A stretch of 64,000 bases of DNA. Origin: Actinomycetota bacterium (GTDB lineage Bacteria > Actinomycetota > Acidimicrobiia > IMCC26256 > PALSA-555). The DNA lies in contig VGBR01000005.1 in NCBI GenBank assembly GCA_016870355.1, positions 1 through 64,000 on the forward strand, in the 5' to 3' direction. Made by a program: the position numbers and the translations under genes. This document shows positions 51,524 to 60,578 of the stretch, one piece after another; position 1 is the stretch's first letter; each line of letters begins with the position of its first letter. Under the pieces are notes generated by a model. It was not told the DNA's origin. It searched no databases and worked only from the letters and a program-made list of their open reading frames with translations.

Positions 51524-51994
51524 ATGGACGAGGTGCACCTCTCTCGCGACGCGTTCGAACGCCTCAAGACGGAGGCCGAGTGGCGGTCGGGTGAGCGGCG
51601 CGACGAGATCTCCCAGTGGATCGAGCGGGCCCGGGAGCACGGCGACATCCGGGAGAACGCCGACTACGACGCGGCCAAGAACGAACAGGGCCACAACGAG
51701 GCTCGGATCCGCCACCTCGAAGCGCTCCTGCGGTCGGCCGTGGTGGTGGAGGGCCCCGAGGGCGACGTCGTCGCGCCGGGAACGGTCGTAGAAGTGAGGA
51801 TGGACGACGAAGACGCCACCACCCAGTACCTGGTCGGCTCGATCGAGGAGCGCCACGACACCTACGACGTCCTCTCTACTTCTTCTCCCCTCGGCCAGGC
51901 TCTCATGGGGGCCTCCCCCGGCGAGGTTGTGAGCTACGACGGGCCCAAGCGCACGTTCCAGGTCGAGGTGGTGAGCGTCAAGCCGCTTGGGTAG
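51524..51994 (+). CDS. greA: transcription elongation factor GreA
   Basis: A 156-aa protein. ATG 51524 gives the standard start. The N-terminal coiled coil includes the acidic tip R-E-N-A-D-Y-D-A-A-K-N-E-Q, which enters the RNA polymerase secondary channel, followed by the FKBP-like C-domain (S-P-L-G-Q-A-L-M-G-A-S-P-G-E-V-V). It stimulates cleavage of backtracked transcripts. It is divergent from leuB, and leuC follows on the same strand after 190 bp that contain a long hairpin. Confidence 0.95.
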   Translation: MDEVHLSRDAFERLKTEAEWRSGERRDEISQWIERAREHGDIRENADYDAAKNEQGHNEARIRHLEALLRSAVVVEGPEGDVVAPGTVVEVRMDDEDATTQYLVGSIEERHDTYDVLSTSSPLGQALMGASPGEVVSYDGPKRTFQVEVVSVKPLG

Positions 51995-52084
51995 CGAACA
52001 CACCGTCGACATTGCGCCGCGGTGGTGGCGGGATCGACGGTGGCGCCGCCCGCTCCGTTTCCCGCCGCCAGCCCGGTTCTTTTT

Positions 52085-52131
52085 TTTCGGGGACGCTCAG
52101 GTCGCCATAGCGACCCTGAGCGTCCCCGAAA
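52085..52131. repeat. long inverted repeat, type II-like, upstream of leuC
   Basis: Perfect 16-bp arms TTTCGGGGACGCTCAG (52085-52100) and CTGAGCGTCCCCGAAA (52116-52131), with an inner GTCGC/GCGAC stem and one bulged base, making about 21 bp in total. Eight T residues precede it on the plus strand, but no T-tract follows on either strand, so it is not a classical intrinsic terminator. It shares only the TTTCGG...ACGCT/AGCGT...CCGAAA plan with the repeats at 34.5 and 58.8 kb. Confidence 0.75.
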
Positions 52132-52183
52132 TGCGAATCGGGGCGGCGCATGGTCATGGTCACGGTCATGCCACAATCCGGTC

Positions 52184-53578
52184 GTGGCGACGTTGTCGGA
52201 CAAGGTGTGGGAGCGCCATGTGGTGCGGCGCGCCGACGGCGAGCCAGACCTTCTGTATGTGGATCTCCACCTCGTCCATGAGGTCACCTCGCCGCAGGCG
52301 TTCGACGGACTCCGCATGCACGGGCGCAGCGTGCGCCGGCCCGACCTCGCCGTGGCCACCATCGACCACAACAACCCCACGACCGACGTCGACCTCGCGC
52401 ACCCCGATCCCATCTCGGCGCAACAGATGGCCGTCCTCGCCAAGAACTGCGAGGAGTTCGGCATCCGCTTCTACGGGATGGGCGACCCCCGCCGTGGCAT
52501 CGTCCACGTGATCGGGCCCGAGCAGGGGCTCACCCTGCCCGGGATGACGGTGGTCTGCGGCGACAGCCACACCTCGACCCACGGCGCGTTCGGTGCACTG
52601 GCCTTCGGGATCGGCACGAGCGAGGTGGAGCACGTGCTCGCGACGCAGACCCTCCCCCAGGCCCGGCCCAAGACCATGGCCGTCACCGTGGAGGGCGAGC
52701 TGCCACCCGGCGTGACCGCCAAGGACGTGGTGCTCTCGATCATCGCCCGGATCGGGACCGGCGGGGGCATCGGCTCCATCCTCGAGTACCGGGGCTCGGC
52801 GATCCGCGGCCTCTCGATGGAAGGCCGCATGACGGTGTGCAACATGTCGATCGAGGCGGGCGCGCGCGCCGGCATGATCGCGCCCGACGACACCACCTTC
52901 TCGTGGCTCGAGGGCCGACCCTTCGCGCCGACGGGCAAGGCATGGGAAGCGGCACTCGACGACTGGCGCTCCCTGCGCACCGACGCCGGACAGGGTTTCG
53001 ACACCGAGGTCGAACTCGATGCCGCGACCATCCGCCCGTCGGTGAGCTGGGGCACCAACCCCGCGCAGACCGTCGGCATCGACGACGTCGTTCCCGAGCC
53101 CGAGTCGTTCCCCGACCTCAGCCAACGTGAGTCGGCCACCCACGCACTCCGCTACATGGGCCTGAAGGCCGGCACGCCGATCCGGGACATCACCGTCGAC
53201 ACGGTCTTCATCGGCTCGTGCACCAACTCTCGCCTCGAGGACCTCCGCGTGGCCGCCGACGTCGTGCGTGGCCGCAAGGTGCGCGACGGGGTGCGCGCCA
53301 TGGTCGTGCCCGGCTCGTCACAGGTGAAGGCCGATGCCGAAGCCGAAGGGCTCGACGACGTGTTCATCGCAGCCGGCTTCGAATGGCGCGAATCGGGCTG
53401 CTCGATGTGCTTGGCGATGAACCCCGACAAGCTCGCGCCAGGCGAGCGTTCGGCCTCGACGAGCAACCGGAACTTCGAAGGCCGCCAAGGAAAGGGAGGC
53501 AGGACGCACCTGGTCTCCCCCGCGGTCGCGGCCGCGACCGCGATCGCCGGCCACTTCACGACGCCGGAGGATCTCTAA
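52184..53578 (+). CDS. leuC: 3-isopropylmalate dehydratase large subunit
   Basis: A 464-aa aconitase-family protein starting at [22 protein letters not shown], the Fe-S cluster cysteines (I-G-S-C-T-N-S-R near residue 345 and S-G-C-S-M-C-L near 408) and [11 protein letters not shown] are all present. With LeuD it isomerises 2- to 3-isopropylmalate, and it probably also handles citramalate made by CimA. The stop overlaps the leuD ATG (TAATG). Confidence 0.96.
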   Translation: MATLSDKVWERHVVRRADGEPDLLYVDLHLVHEVTSPQAFDGLRMHGRSVRRPDLAVATIDHNNPTTDVDLAHPDPISAQQMAVLAKNCEEFGIRFYGMGDPRRGIVHVIGPEQGLTLPGMTVVCGDSHTSTHGAFGALAFGIGTSEVEHVLATQTLPQARPKTMAVTVEGELPPGVTAKDVVLSIIARIGTGGGIGSILEYRGSAIRGLSMEGRMTVCNMSIEAGARAGMIAPDDTTFSWLEGRPFAPTGKAWEAALDDWRSLRTDAGQGFDTEVELDAATIRPSVSWGTNPAQTVGIDDVVPEPESFPDLSQRESATHALRYMGLKAGTPIRDITVDTVFIGSCTNSRLEDLRVAADVVRGRKVRDGVRAMVVPGSSQVKADAEAEGLDDVFIAAGFEWRESGCSMCLAMNPDKLAPGERSASTSNRNFEGRQGKGGRTHLVSPAVAAATAIAGHFTTPEDL

Positions 53579-54189
53579 TGCCGGATCCCGTGCAGGAGAT
53601 CGTCGGACGGGCGGTGCCGTTGAACCGGTCCGACGTCGACACCGACCAGATCATCCCGAGCGATTGGCTCAAGCGCGTCGAGCGCACCGGCTTCGGGGAG
53701 GGCCTGTTCTCGGAGTGGCGCGAGAGCAGCGACTTCGTGCTCAACCGGGCCGAGTACCAAGGTGACGATGTGCGCGTGCTCGTCGCCGGCCCCAACTTCG
53801 GGATCGGATCGTCGAGGGAGCACGCGCCGTGGGCACTCGAGGACTACGGCTTCGAAGCGATCATCTCGCCGCGCTTCGCCGACATCTTCCGCAACAACTG
53901 CTTGAAGATTGGGCTCGTACCCATCGAGCTGCCGCACGAGATCGTCGACCGGATCATGGCCGCACTCGAGGACGATCCGTCGATCGAGATCGTGGTCGAC
54001 GTGGTCGACCGACGCGTTGCAGTCCCGGCCCTCGACCTCGACGAGCCGTTCCACCTCGACGACTTCCACCACCACCGACTCGTCCAGGGGCTCGACGACG
54101 TCGCGCTCACCCTGGCGCACGACGCGGAGATCGCCGCGTATGAGTCCCGGCGGGCCGGCTGGCTGCCACGGGTGGGCGCCGGGACCTGA
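53578..54189 (+). CDS. leuD: 3-isopropylmalate dehydratase small subunit
   Basis: A 203-aa protein. The N-terminal V-D-T-D-Q-I-I-P and the swivelling-domain signature G-P-N-F-G-I-G-S-S-R-E-H-A-P-W-A-L near residue 74 (substrate-binding Arg) are diagnostic. F-R-N-N-C-L-K-I-G-L follows. It pairs with LeuC, to which it is translationally coupled. Confidence 0.96.
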   Translation: MPDPVQEIVGRAVPLNRSDVDTDQIIPSDWLKRVERTGFGEGLFSEWRESSDFVLNRAEYQGDDVRVLVAGPNFGIGSSREHAPWALEDYGFEAIISPRFADIFRNNCLKIGLVPIELPHEIVDRIMAALEDDPSIEIVVDVVDRRVAVPALDLDEPFHLDDFHHHRLVQGLDDVALTLAHDAEIAAYESRRAGWLPRVGAGT

Positions 54190-54238
54190 GCCCCATTCCC
54201 CATCAAGTCCCCTTGGTTCCCGAACCGATGGGATTCGA

Positions 54239-55001
54239 ATGGGAGGCCGACCCGAGGATCGGGCGCGTCGCGACCGGCTGAGCCTCGCCTTCGCGGCCGC
54301 GGCAGGGCTGATCGCGGCCTGCGCGGCCTTCGGCCGCACGTCCGCGATCGGGACCCTGCTCGGCGCGCCCACCCTTGCGCTGCTCGTCACCGCCACGCTG
54401 GCAGTCGGCATCGCCCGGTGACGCCCTGAGAGCGCTCGAGCATGGTGGCGGCTTCGCCTTCCTCGCCGAGCTCACCGCGTGGACCTACGGACAGGTCGGC
54501 TCGGCGGCGTTCCCGTCGATGGCCGACGCGTTCCATCTCGCGTCGTACCCCGCGATCGCCGCCGGCCTCGTGACGCTGGCCGCGGCCCACACGAAGCTCA
54601 AGGATCGCTCCGCCGTCCTCGACGCGTGGATCGTGGCGGTCGCGGCGACGCTGGTCCTGTGGCTGGTGCTCGTGACCGCGTCGCCGATCGACTCGGGCAT
54701 GACCTCGTTGCAACGAGGCTTTGCGACCGCGTACCTCGGAGGCGACGTGCTGCTGCTCGCGCTCGCGGTGCGGTTGCTGTTCGCGTTGCGGACGCGCACC
54801 GTCGCGATGTTGCTGTTGTTCGGATCGATCGCGGTGATGCTGGTGAGCGACGTGCTGTACGCGATCGACGATCAGCGCCTCGACCCCGCGGGCGGCGGCG
54901 CGGCGCGCGCCTGCGTGCTCGTCGCGTACTCGTTGGCCGGCATGGCCGGGCTGCACCACTCGATCGCCGACCACGTGGAGCCGGCGCGGCCACTAGGGTG
55001 A
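54239..55001 (+). pseudogene. frameshifted, truncated multi-spanning membrane protein (GGDEF-type sensor N-terminus)
   Basis: ATG 54239 opens 60 codons of membrane sequence (L-A-F-A-A-A-A-G-L-I-A-A-C) to a stop at 54421. From about 54400 another frame continues the hydrophobic protein (E-H-G-G-G-F-A-F-L-A-E-L, S-Y-P-A-I-A-A-G-L-V-T-L-A, L-L-F-G-S-I-A-V-M-L-V-S-D) to 55001. The pattern resembles the membrane sensor region that precedes GGDEF/EAL domains in actinobacteria, but no GGDEF follows. A frameshift near 54415 plus a missing output domain suggest a decayed gene. A sequencing error would explain only the shift. Confidence 0.55.
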
Positions 55002-55140
55002 GCGTCGGCGCGCCGGGAAGTCTGGTCGGCAACTCCGTCCTCGTCCTTCGGAGGCTGACCTGACCCGTCGTCACGAGCTCCGGCTGCCCGGCATCGGCAG
55101 GTTCCTGCCGCCGTTCGGCAACGAGTTCGTCTCCGTCGAG

Positions 55141-56289
55141 GTGTTCTCGGGTTGGGTGCTGCTCGGCGCGGCGCTCGCGGCAGTGGGGTGGGCGAACGCC
55201 GACGCCGACTCGTACCGCGACGTGTGGGAGAGCGGCCTCACGCTCGGCGTCGGCGATGCGTCGATCTCGCTCGATCTCCGTCATTGGGTCACCGACGCGC
55301 TGATGGCGGTCTTCTTCTTCGTGGTCGGCCTCGAGATCAAGCGCGAGGTCATCGACGGGGAGCTGCGCGACATGAAGACCGCCGCAGTGCCCACGTTCGC
55401 CGCGTTCGGCGGGATGGTCGTGCCGGCGGCGCTCTACCTCGCGATGACCACCGGCGGTGAGGGTGCGCGCGGCTGGGCGATCCCGATGGCCACCGACATC
55501 GCCTTCGCCGTCGGCGTGCTCGCTGTCCTCGGCCCACGCGTGCCCAAGGGAGCCAAGCTGTTCCTGCTCACCCTGGCGATCGTCGACGACATCGGGGCGA
55601 TCCTGGTGATCGCGCTCGTCTACTCGGAGGGCCTGCACGCATGGTGGCTGCTCGCCGCGATCGCAGTGGCGGCGGTCGTCGCCGCCTGCTCGCGCGCTGG
55701 CATCACCAGACCATGGGTGTATCTCGCGCTCGGTGTCCCCTTGTGGATCTGCGTCCACGAGGCGGGCGTGCACGCGACGATCGCGGGAGTCGTCCTCGGA
55801 CTGCTGGTGCCAGGGAAGCCCGGCTCCGAAGCGGGCCCCCTGGAGCGCATCGAGCGCGCGCTGCACCCATGGTCGAGCTTCGTGATCGTGCCGATCTTCG
55901 CGCTCGCGAATGCCGGCGTCGCGCTGTCGACGGCATCGCTGGACCGAGCCGCGTCGTCCGCGGTGGCCGGCGGCGTGCTGCTCGGGCTCGTCATCGGCAA
56001 GCCGTTGGGCATCGTCGGGGCGACATTGCTGGCGCTGCGCTCGCGCCGGGCCCGACTCCCATCGGGCATGCGGACCATCGATGTCGTCGGGGTGGGGTTC
56101 GTCGCCGGGATGGGGTTCACGGTGTCGCTCTTCATCGCCAACCTGTCGTTCGGAGCGGCGCGACTCGATGCGGCCAAGCTCTCGATCCTGCTGGCCTCGC
56201 TCGTCGCGGCGACGGTGGGGGCGCTGGTGTTCGTCGTCGCGCCCGCGACAAGCACCGGCACGCGTCGGATCAGGCGCCCGAAGCCCTGA
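55141..56289 (+). CDS. nhaA: Na+/H+ antiporter NhaA
   Basis: At least 382 aa. V-V-G-L-E-I-K-R-E-V, A-T-D-I-A-F-A-V-G-V (the ion-binding region) and L-A-I-V-D-D-I-G-A-I-L-V-I-A (the essential Asp pair) are all present, with about 11 membrane helices. Homology begins before GTG 55141: upstream in-frame residues (R-F-L-P-P-F-G-N-E-F) resemble the family N-terminus. The only earlier start-like codon with a Shine-Dalgarno sequence is CTG 55060, 5 nt after GGAGG. The true start may therefore be that CTG. Confidence 0.92.
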   Translation: MFSGWVLLGAALAAVGWANADADSYRDVWESGLTLGVGDASISLDLRHWVTDALMAVFFFVVGLEIKREVIDGELRDMKTAAVPTFAAFGGMVVPAALYLAMTTGGEGARGWAIPMATDIAFAVGVLAVLGPRVPKGAKLFLLTLAIVDDIGAILVIALVYSEGLHAWWLLAAIAVAAVVAACSRAGITRPWVYLALGVPLWICVHEAGVHATIAGVVLGLLVPGKPGSEAGPLERIERALHPWSSFVIVPIFALANAGVALSTASLDRAASSAVAGGVLLGLVIGKPLGIVGATLLALRSRRARLPSGMRTIDVVGVGFVAGMGFTVSLFIANLSFGAARLDAAKLSILLASLVAATVGALVFVVAPATSTGTRRIRRPKP

Positions 56290-56902
56290 TCCCCGTGAGC
56301 AGCGCCATCTCGCGCCACTTCCACAGGCAGTCGACCTGCTCGAAGCCGATGTCGCGGAGCCACCCGAGCTGCGTCTCGACCGAGACGAGCTTGTTCGAGG
56401 GGTCGTCGAACTCGATGGCTGTGCCGATCGCGACGAGGAACGCTTCATGGAGCTCCGGCGTCGGCGAGTCGACGTGCTCAAGGTTGAGGAAGATGCCGCC
56501 CGGGTCGAGACGGTCGAACACCTCTCGGTAGAGCTGCTGCTTGCGCTCGTCGACGAGGTGATGGATGGCGAACGCCGAGGCGATGACGTCGAACGTCCCC
56601 CAGTCGTCCGGGATCGGCACTTCCAGGTCGTGCTCGACCACCTGCACGCCGGAACCATCGAAGCGGGCGCGGGCACGCTCGAGCATCTCGGGTGAGAAGT
56701 CGCATGCGATGCCCCCGGAACCCGGTGCGTGCTCCACGATCCGACCGATCACCTCGCCGTCACCACAACCGAGATCGAGCACTCGGTGCGGCGCGGGCGT
56801 GATGAGCTCCAGGACGACGCCGTAGCCCTCCTGGCGGTGCGGATAGCTCGTGCGCCGGTCGAGGTACCGCTGCGCATGATCGGACTCCGTCCACAGATTC
56901 AC
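56270..56902 (-). CDS. SAM-dependent methyltransferase, class I
   Basis: A 210-aa protein. GTG 56902 is preferred, since upstream in-frame sequence is low-complexity. Motif I is V-L-D-L-G-C-G-D-G-E near residue 45. Motif II is F-D-V-I-A-S-A-F-A-I-H-H-L, and motif III is L-D-P-G-G-I-F-L-N-L-E-H-V. The substrate is unknown; the group includes ubiquinone/menaquinone-type and small-molecule methylases. Its 3' end overlaps the nhaA 3' end by 20 nt (convergent). Confidence 0.8.
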   Translation of the reverse strand: MNLWTESDHAQRYLDRRTSYPHRQEGYGVVLELITPAPHRVLDLGCGDGEVIGRIVEHAPGSGGIACDFSPEMLERARARFDGSGVQVVEHDLEVPIPDDWGTFDVIASAFAIHHLVDERKQQLYREVFDRLDPGGIFLNLEHVDSPTPELHEAFLVAIGTAIEFDDPSNKLVSVETQLGWLRDIGFEQVDCLWKWREMALLTGIRASGA

Positions 56903-57030
56903 AGACGGGGAGCGAACAGCCGCGGGTCGGTCACCGAGTGGCTCTGCCGCTCGGTGATCACGAGACGGCGCCTGCGCCGTCGACCCTGGAGTTGGTTCCC
57001 GACCCGCAGAGAGCGAGCCCATGGACAAGG

Positions 57031-58575
57031 TCATGGACCTACTGCGCGCTCTCGGGGACCACGATCACGCAGGCGCACGAGCTTGTTCACTGCGTTGAGA
57101 TAGGCGCGCGCCGACGCCTCGACCACGTCCGTCGCCAACCCCCGGCCAGACACCTTCGCCCCGTCGGCATCGAGCTGCACGACCACGTCCCCCAACGCGT
57201 CACCACCTTTGGTGACCGACGAGACCTTGAAGTCCAGCAACGTGCCGGTGACACCGGTGGCCGTCGCGATCGCGCCGATCGCGGCGTCGATCATCCCGTT
57301 GCCCTCGGCGGTGGCCTCGACGCGATCGCTGCCATCGGCGAGCACGACCGTGGCCGAGGGTGTGCTGAGGGTGCCACCGTGCACGTCGAGGCTGAGGATC
57401 GAATACCGGTGGACGGCCCCCGCGCCGAGCTCTTCGGCGACGAGCGCTTCGAGGTCGGCCTCGGTGATCTCCACCTTGCGGTCGGCCAGCTCCTTGAAGC
57501 GGGTGAACGCCTCGTTGAGCGAGTCACCCTGGAGGTGCAGGCCCATCTTCGTGAGCGTGTCGGCGAACGCGTGCCGCCCGGAGTGCTTGCCCAGCACGAT
57601 CTGCGCCGCTTCCTGACCGACCGTGGACGCGTCGATGATCTCGTAGGTCTCGCGGTCCTCGAGCACGCCGTGCTGGTGGATGCCGGCTTCGTGCGCGAAC
57701 GCGTTTCGTCCGACGACGGCCTTGTTGTACTGCACCGGATAGCCCGTGAGACGCGACACGAGACGTGAAGTGCGGGCGAGCTCCTCGGTGCGCACGTGCG
57801 TCTCGACCATCCCGAAGAAGTCGCTGCGGGTCTTGATGGCCATGACGATCTCCTCGAGCGCGGCGTTGCCCGCGCGCTCGCCGAGCCCGTTGATCGCGCA
57901 CTCCACCTGCCGCGCGCCCGCAGCCACGCCGGCGAGCGAGTTCGCCACCGCGAGACCCAGATCGTTGTGGCAGTGGGTCGACACGACGTAGTCACCCTTC
58001 ACGGTCTCGATGATGTGGGCGATCAGCCGCCCGAACTCCTCGGGCACGCCGTAGCCCACGGTGTCAGGGATGTTCAGCGTCGTCGCACCGTTGTCGACTG
58101 CGAGCTGGAGCACCTCGCACATGAAGTCCACGTCGGAGCGGCTGCCGTCCTCGGGCGAGAACTCGACGTCGGCGGTGTACCCGGCGGCCCGAGCCACTCC
58201 GGCGGCGGCCTCGGCCTTCACCTGGTCCTCGGTCATCCGCAGCTTCTTCTTCATGTGGATGGGCGAGGTCGCGATGAACACGTGCAAGCGGGGCTTCTCG
58301 GCGTGCTGCACCGCCTCCCACGCCCGGTCGATGTCCTTGAACCCGGTGCGGGACAGCCCGGCGATCACCGGGCCACGCACTGCCTTGGCGATGGCCTCGA
58401 CGGCCTCGAAGTCGCCGTGGCTGGCGATCGGGAACCCGGCCTCGATGATGTCGACACCGAGACGCGCGAGCTGTTCGGCGATCTCGAGCTTCTCCGCCAC
58501 GTCCAACGAGATGCCGGGTGACTGCTCGCCGTCGCGCAGCGTGGTGTCGAAGATCCTGACGTGCTGATCGCTCAT
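57031..58575 (-). CDS. leuA: 2-isopropylmalate synthase
   Basis: A 514-aa protein starting at ATG 58575. F-D-T-T-L-R-D-G-E-Q-S-P-G, H-C-H-N-D-L-G-L-A (metal His), G-L-G-E-R-A-G-N-A and the C-terminal regulatory domain (L-N-A-V-N-K-L at the end) are visible. It is of the bacterial LeuA1 type, distinct from the CimA at 47.8 kb. It commits 2-ketoisovalerate to leucine and is expected to be feedback-inhibited by leucine. Transcription is preceded by a leucine-coded attenuator. Confidence 0.95.
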   Translation of the reverse strand: MSDQHVRIFDTTLRDGEQSPGISLDVAEKLEIAEQLARLGVDIIEAGFPIASHGDFEAVEAIAKAVRGPVIAGLSRTGFKDIDRAWEAVQHAEKPRLHVFIATSPIHMKKKLRMTEDQVKAEAAAGVARAAGYTADVEFSPEDGSRSDVDFMCEVLQLAVDNGATTLNIPDTVGYGVPEEFGRLIAHIIETVKGDYVVSTHCHNDLGLAVANSLAGVAAGARQVECAINGLGERAGNAALEEIVMAIKTRSDFFGMVETHVRTEELARTSRLVSRLTGYPVQYNKAVVGRNAFAHEAGIHQHGVLEDRETYEIIDASTVGQEAAQIVLGKHSGRHAFADTLTKMGLHLQGDSLNEAFTRFKELADRKVEITEADLEALVAEELGAGAVHRYSILSLDVHGGTLSTPSATVVLADGSDRVEATAEGNGMIDAAIGAIATATGVTGTLLDFKVSSVTKGGDALGDVVVQLDADGAKVSGRGLATDVVEASARAYLNAVNKLVRLRDRGPRERAVGP

Positions 58576-58607
58576 GTCCCTCTCGCTCTCATTTCGTCCC
58601 TCGCAAC

Positions 58608-58669
58608 GAAAAACCTCCCCGGCCCGAAGGCTCGAGGAGGCGGACGCGAGCACCGGTTGGCGCTCGCGT
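58608..58669 (-). promoter_or_regulatory. leuA attenuator terminator/antiterminator
   Basis: Read on the minus strand, directly after the leader stop comes ACGCGAGC / GCTCGCGT (58669-58662 with 58651-58644, 10-nt loop). It is followed by a CCTCC...GGAGG stem-loop (58640-58614) and TTTTTCGTT, an intrinsic terminator 33 nt before the leuA ATG. Ribosome position on the Leu codons would decide between the two structures. Confidence 0.85.
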
Positions 58670-58720
58670 CTAGGTAAGGAGCAGGCCCGTGCTGATCGTG
58701 AGGCGCAGTTCCTTGGTCAT
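58670..58720 (-). CDS. leuA leader peptide
   Basis: ATG at 58720, 16 residues M-T-K-E-L-R-L-T-I-S-T-G-L-L-L-T, TAG at 58670. Five of the 16 codons are leucine, three in a row (CTG CTC CTT) just before the stop. This is the expected form of a leucine-sensing attenuation peptide, placed directly before the hairpins. Confidence 0.87.
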   Translation of the reverse strand: MTKELRLTISTGLLLT

Positions 58721-58769
58721 GGTCCAGACATCATCGTCGCTCACCGCCGAAAACTCAAGTCCCGTCCGC

Positions 58770-58818
58770 GTTCTCGGCACGTTCAACAACAAATACGTGG
58801 GTTCAGCGTGCCGAGAAC
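58770..58818. repeat. long inverted repeat, type II copy 2
   Basis: Arms GTTCTCGGCACGTT (58770-58783) and AGCGTGCCGAGAAC (58805-58818) pair over 14 positions with one G-T. On the minus strand TCGGCACGCTGAAC is identical to the element at 34.5 kb, while the loop sequence differs. It lies between serA and the leuA leader on the same strand, 15 nt after the serA stop. Confidence 0.75.
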
Positions 58819-58833
58819 CGTGGGAGTGTGGAG

Positions 58834-60420
58834 TCAGTCGAGCTCGAGGGCGTGGGCGTCGAGGACGCCGTCGGTGGCGCGGAGCTGATTCACGACGGCG
58901 TCGGGAACCGCGGAGTACGTCGAGAGCGCCATCAGCGCGGCCTCGCCTTCCGGATTCTTTCCGACGTCCATGTCGGCGATGTTGACGCCCGCGTCGCCCA
59001 AGATCGAGCCGACCTTCCCGATCATCCCCGGTGTGTCCGAGTTGCGAACCACGAGCATGTGGCTCGACGGTGGGAGGTCGACGACGTGGTCGTTGATGCC
59101 CACGATGCGCGGACGGGCCAGCTTGCCGAACAAGGTGCCTGCGACGTGCACATCCCGGTCGCCGGCGCGGCCTCGGAGCGTCACCAAGTTCACGTAGTCG
59201 AGCGCGGCCGACGACGTGGATTCCCGCACCGTGATGCCTCGCGCGTCCGCCAGCTGCGGAGCGTTCACGAACGACACCGGCTCGTCGGTGACTGCGCTCA
59301 GCGCACCCTTGAGCACCGAGAGGGTCAGCACCCGGCAGTCGTAGTCGGCGATCTCACCCTCGTACGAGACCTCGAGCGTCTCGACCGAACCACCGGCGAG
59401 CGCGGTGAACAGGCGGCCGAGCCGCTCGGCAAGTGGCAAGAACGGCTGCACCGTCGCGTTCGCCTCGGTGGCGGCGACGTTCACGGCATAGGGCACGAAC
59501 TCGCCCCGGAGCGCGAGCACCACCTGCTCGGCGATCGTCACGCCCGCCTTGTCCTGGGCCTCGACCGTCGAGGCGCCGAGATGGGGCGTGACGACCACGG
59601 AATCGAGGTCGAAGAGCGGTGACTCGGTGGTCGGCTCGGTGGCGAAGACGTCGAGCGCGGCTCCCGCGATCCGACCTTCGCGCACGGCATCGGCGAGCGC
59701 GGCCTCGTCGACGATCCCGCCACGCGACGTGTTCACGATGCGCAACGTGGGCTTGGCGTGGGCCAGCAGCTCCCGACCGATCAGGCCGACCGTGTCGGCC
59801 GTCTTCGGGATGTGGAGCGTGAGGAAGTCGGCCTCGCGCACGAGCTCCTCGAGGTCACCGACCAGCCCGATCCCGAGCTGTCGCGCGCGCTCCGCGCTCA
59901 CGTACGGGTCGTAGGCGAGCAGCTTCATGCCGAACGCGAGCGCACGTTGCGCGACGAGCACACCGACCCGACCGAGACCGATGATGCCGAGCGTCTTGCC
60001 GTGCAGCTCCACGCCTTCCCATCGGGTTCGGTTCCAGGAGCCACTGCGCAGGTCGGCATCGGCCTTGGGGATGTTGCGGGCCTGTGCGAGCACGAGCGCG
60101 ACCGTGTGCTCGGCGGCCGAGAGCACGTTCGACTGCGGTGCGTTCACGACCATGACGCCTCGTTTGGTCGCGGCGTCGACGTCGACGTTGTCGAGGCCGA
60201 TGCCGGCCCGCCCCACGACCACCAGATCGCGACCCGCCTCGAGGACGTCGGCGTCGACCTGGGTCGCGCTCCTGATCACGAGCGCGGCGGCGCCGACCAC
60301 CGCCTCGCGCAGCTCCTCGGGTGAGAGCCCGAGCCGGTCGTCGACCTCGAACCCCGCCGCGCGCAGCGCGTCGAGGCCACGCGGGGCGAGCTGCTCGGTG
60401 ATGAGGACGCGCGAGGTCAC
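58834..60420 (-). CDS. serA: D-3-phosphoglycerate dehydrogenase, type I (ASB + ACT)
   Basis: A 528-aa protein. The NAD site is L-G-I-I-G-L-G-R-V-G near residue 147, the catalytic Arg is in N-T-S-R-G-G-I-V-D, and the His is in T-P-H-L-G-A-S-T. Residues about 320-450 form the allosteric substrate-binding domain, and the last 75 the ACT domain (V-R-N-S-D-T-P-G-M-I-G-K-V-G) for serine inhibition. This is the long actinobacterial form. First step of serine synthesis. Confidence 0.96.
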   Translation of the reverse strand: MTSRVLITEQLAPRGLDALRAAGFEVDDRLGLSPEELREAVVGAAALVIRSATQVDADVLEAGRDLVVVGRAGIGLDNVDVDAATKRGVMVVNAPQSNVLSAAEHTVALVLAQARNIPKADADLRSGSWNRTRWEGVELHGKTLGIIGLGRVGVLVAQRALAFGMKLLAYDPYVSAERARQLGIGLVGDLEELVREADFLTLHIPKTADTVGLIGRELLAHAKPTLRIVNTSRGGIVDEAALADAVREGRIAGAALDVFATEPTTESPLFDLDSVVVTPHLGASTVEAQDKAGVTIAEQVVLALRGEFVPYAVNVAATEANATVQPFLPLAERLGRLFTALAGGSVETLEVSYEGEIADYDCRVLTLSVLKGALSAVTDEPVSFVNAPQLADARGITVRESTSSAALDYVNLVTLRGRAGDRDVHVAGTLFGKLARPRIVGINDHVVDLPPSSHMLVVRNSDTPGMIGKVGSILGDAGVNIADMDVGKNPEGEAALMALSTYSAVPDAVVNQLRATDGVLDAHALELD

Positions 60421-60439
60421 AGCGTCGAGGGTATTTGGC

Positions 60440-60532
60440 CTACAGCTTCTTGACGGCGATCTTTGCCACGTCGATCAGGTGCGCCTCGAGCTGGGCGGGA
60501 TCGGCCTCGAGGTCGGTCCCGATCGAGAGCGG
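60440..60532 (-). pseudogene. short C-terminal gene fragment
   Basis: On the minus strand, 30 codons P-L-S-I-G-T-D-L-E-A-D-P-A-Q-L-E-A-H, then V-A-K-I-A-V-K-K-L and TAG look like the natural helical end of a protein. No in-frame start exists. An ATG with a perfect GGGAGG lies at about 60536 but is one base out of frame. It may be a frameshifted small gene or a remnant between the aminotransferase and serA. Confidence 0.4.
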
Positions 60533-60578
60533 TCATGTGACCTCCCGAGAGGCGCCCGTCATGACACGCCCCGACCTC

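Noticed and set aside
52085-52131. Hairpin before leuC as an intrinsic terminator or leucine attenuator
   Set aside because: The T-run precedes rather than follows the stem on the plus strand, and I found no leader ORF rich in Leu codons between greA and leuC.
54598-56676. 692-aa open frame on the minus strand opposite nhaA
   Set aside because: Its composition is Arg/His/Asp/Gln-rich without domains, as expected for the complement of a high-G+C membrane-protein gene. NhaA on the plus strand has full family motifs.
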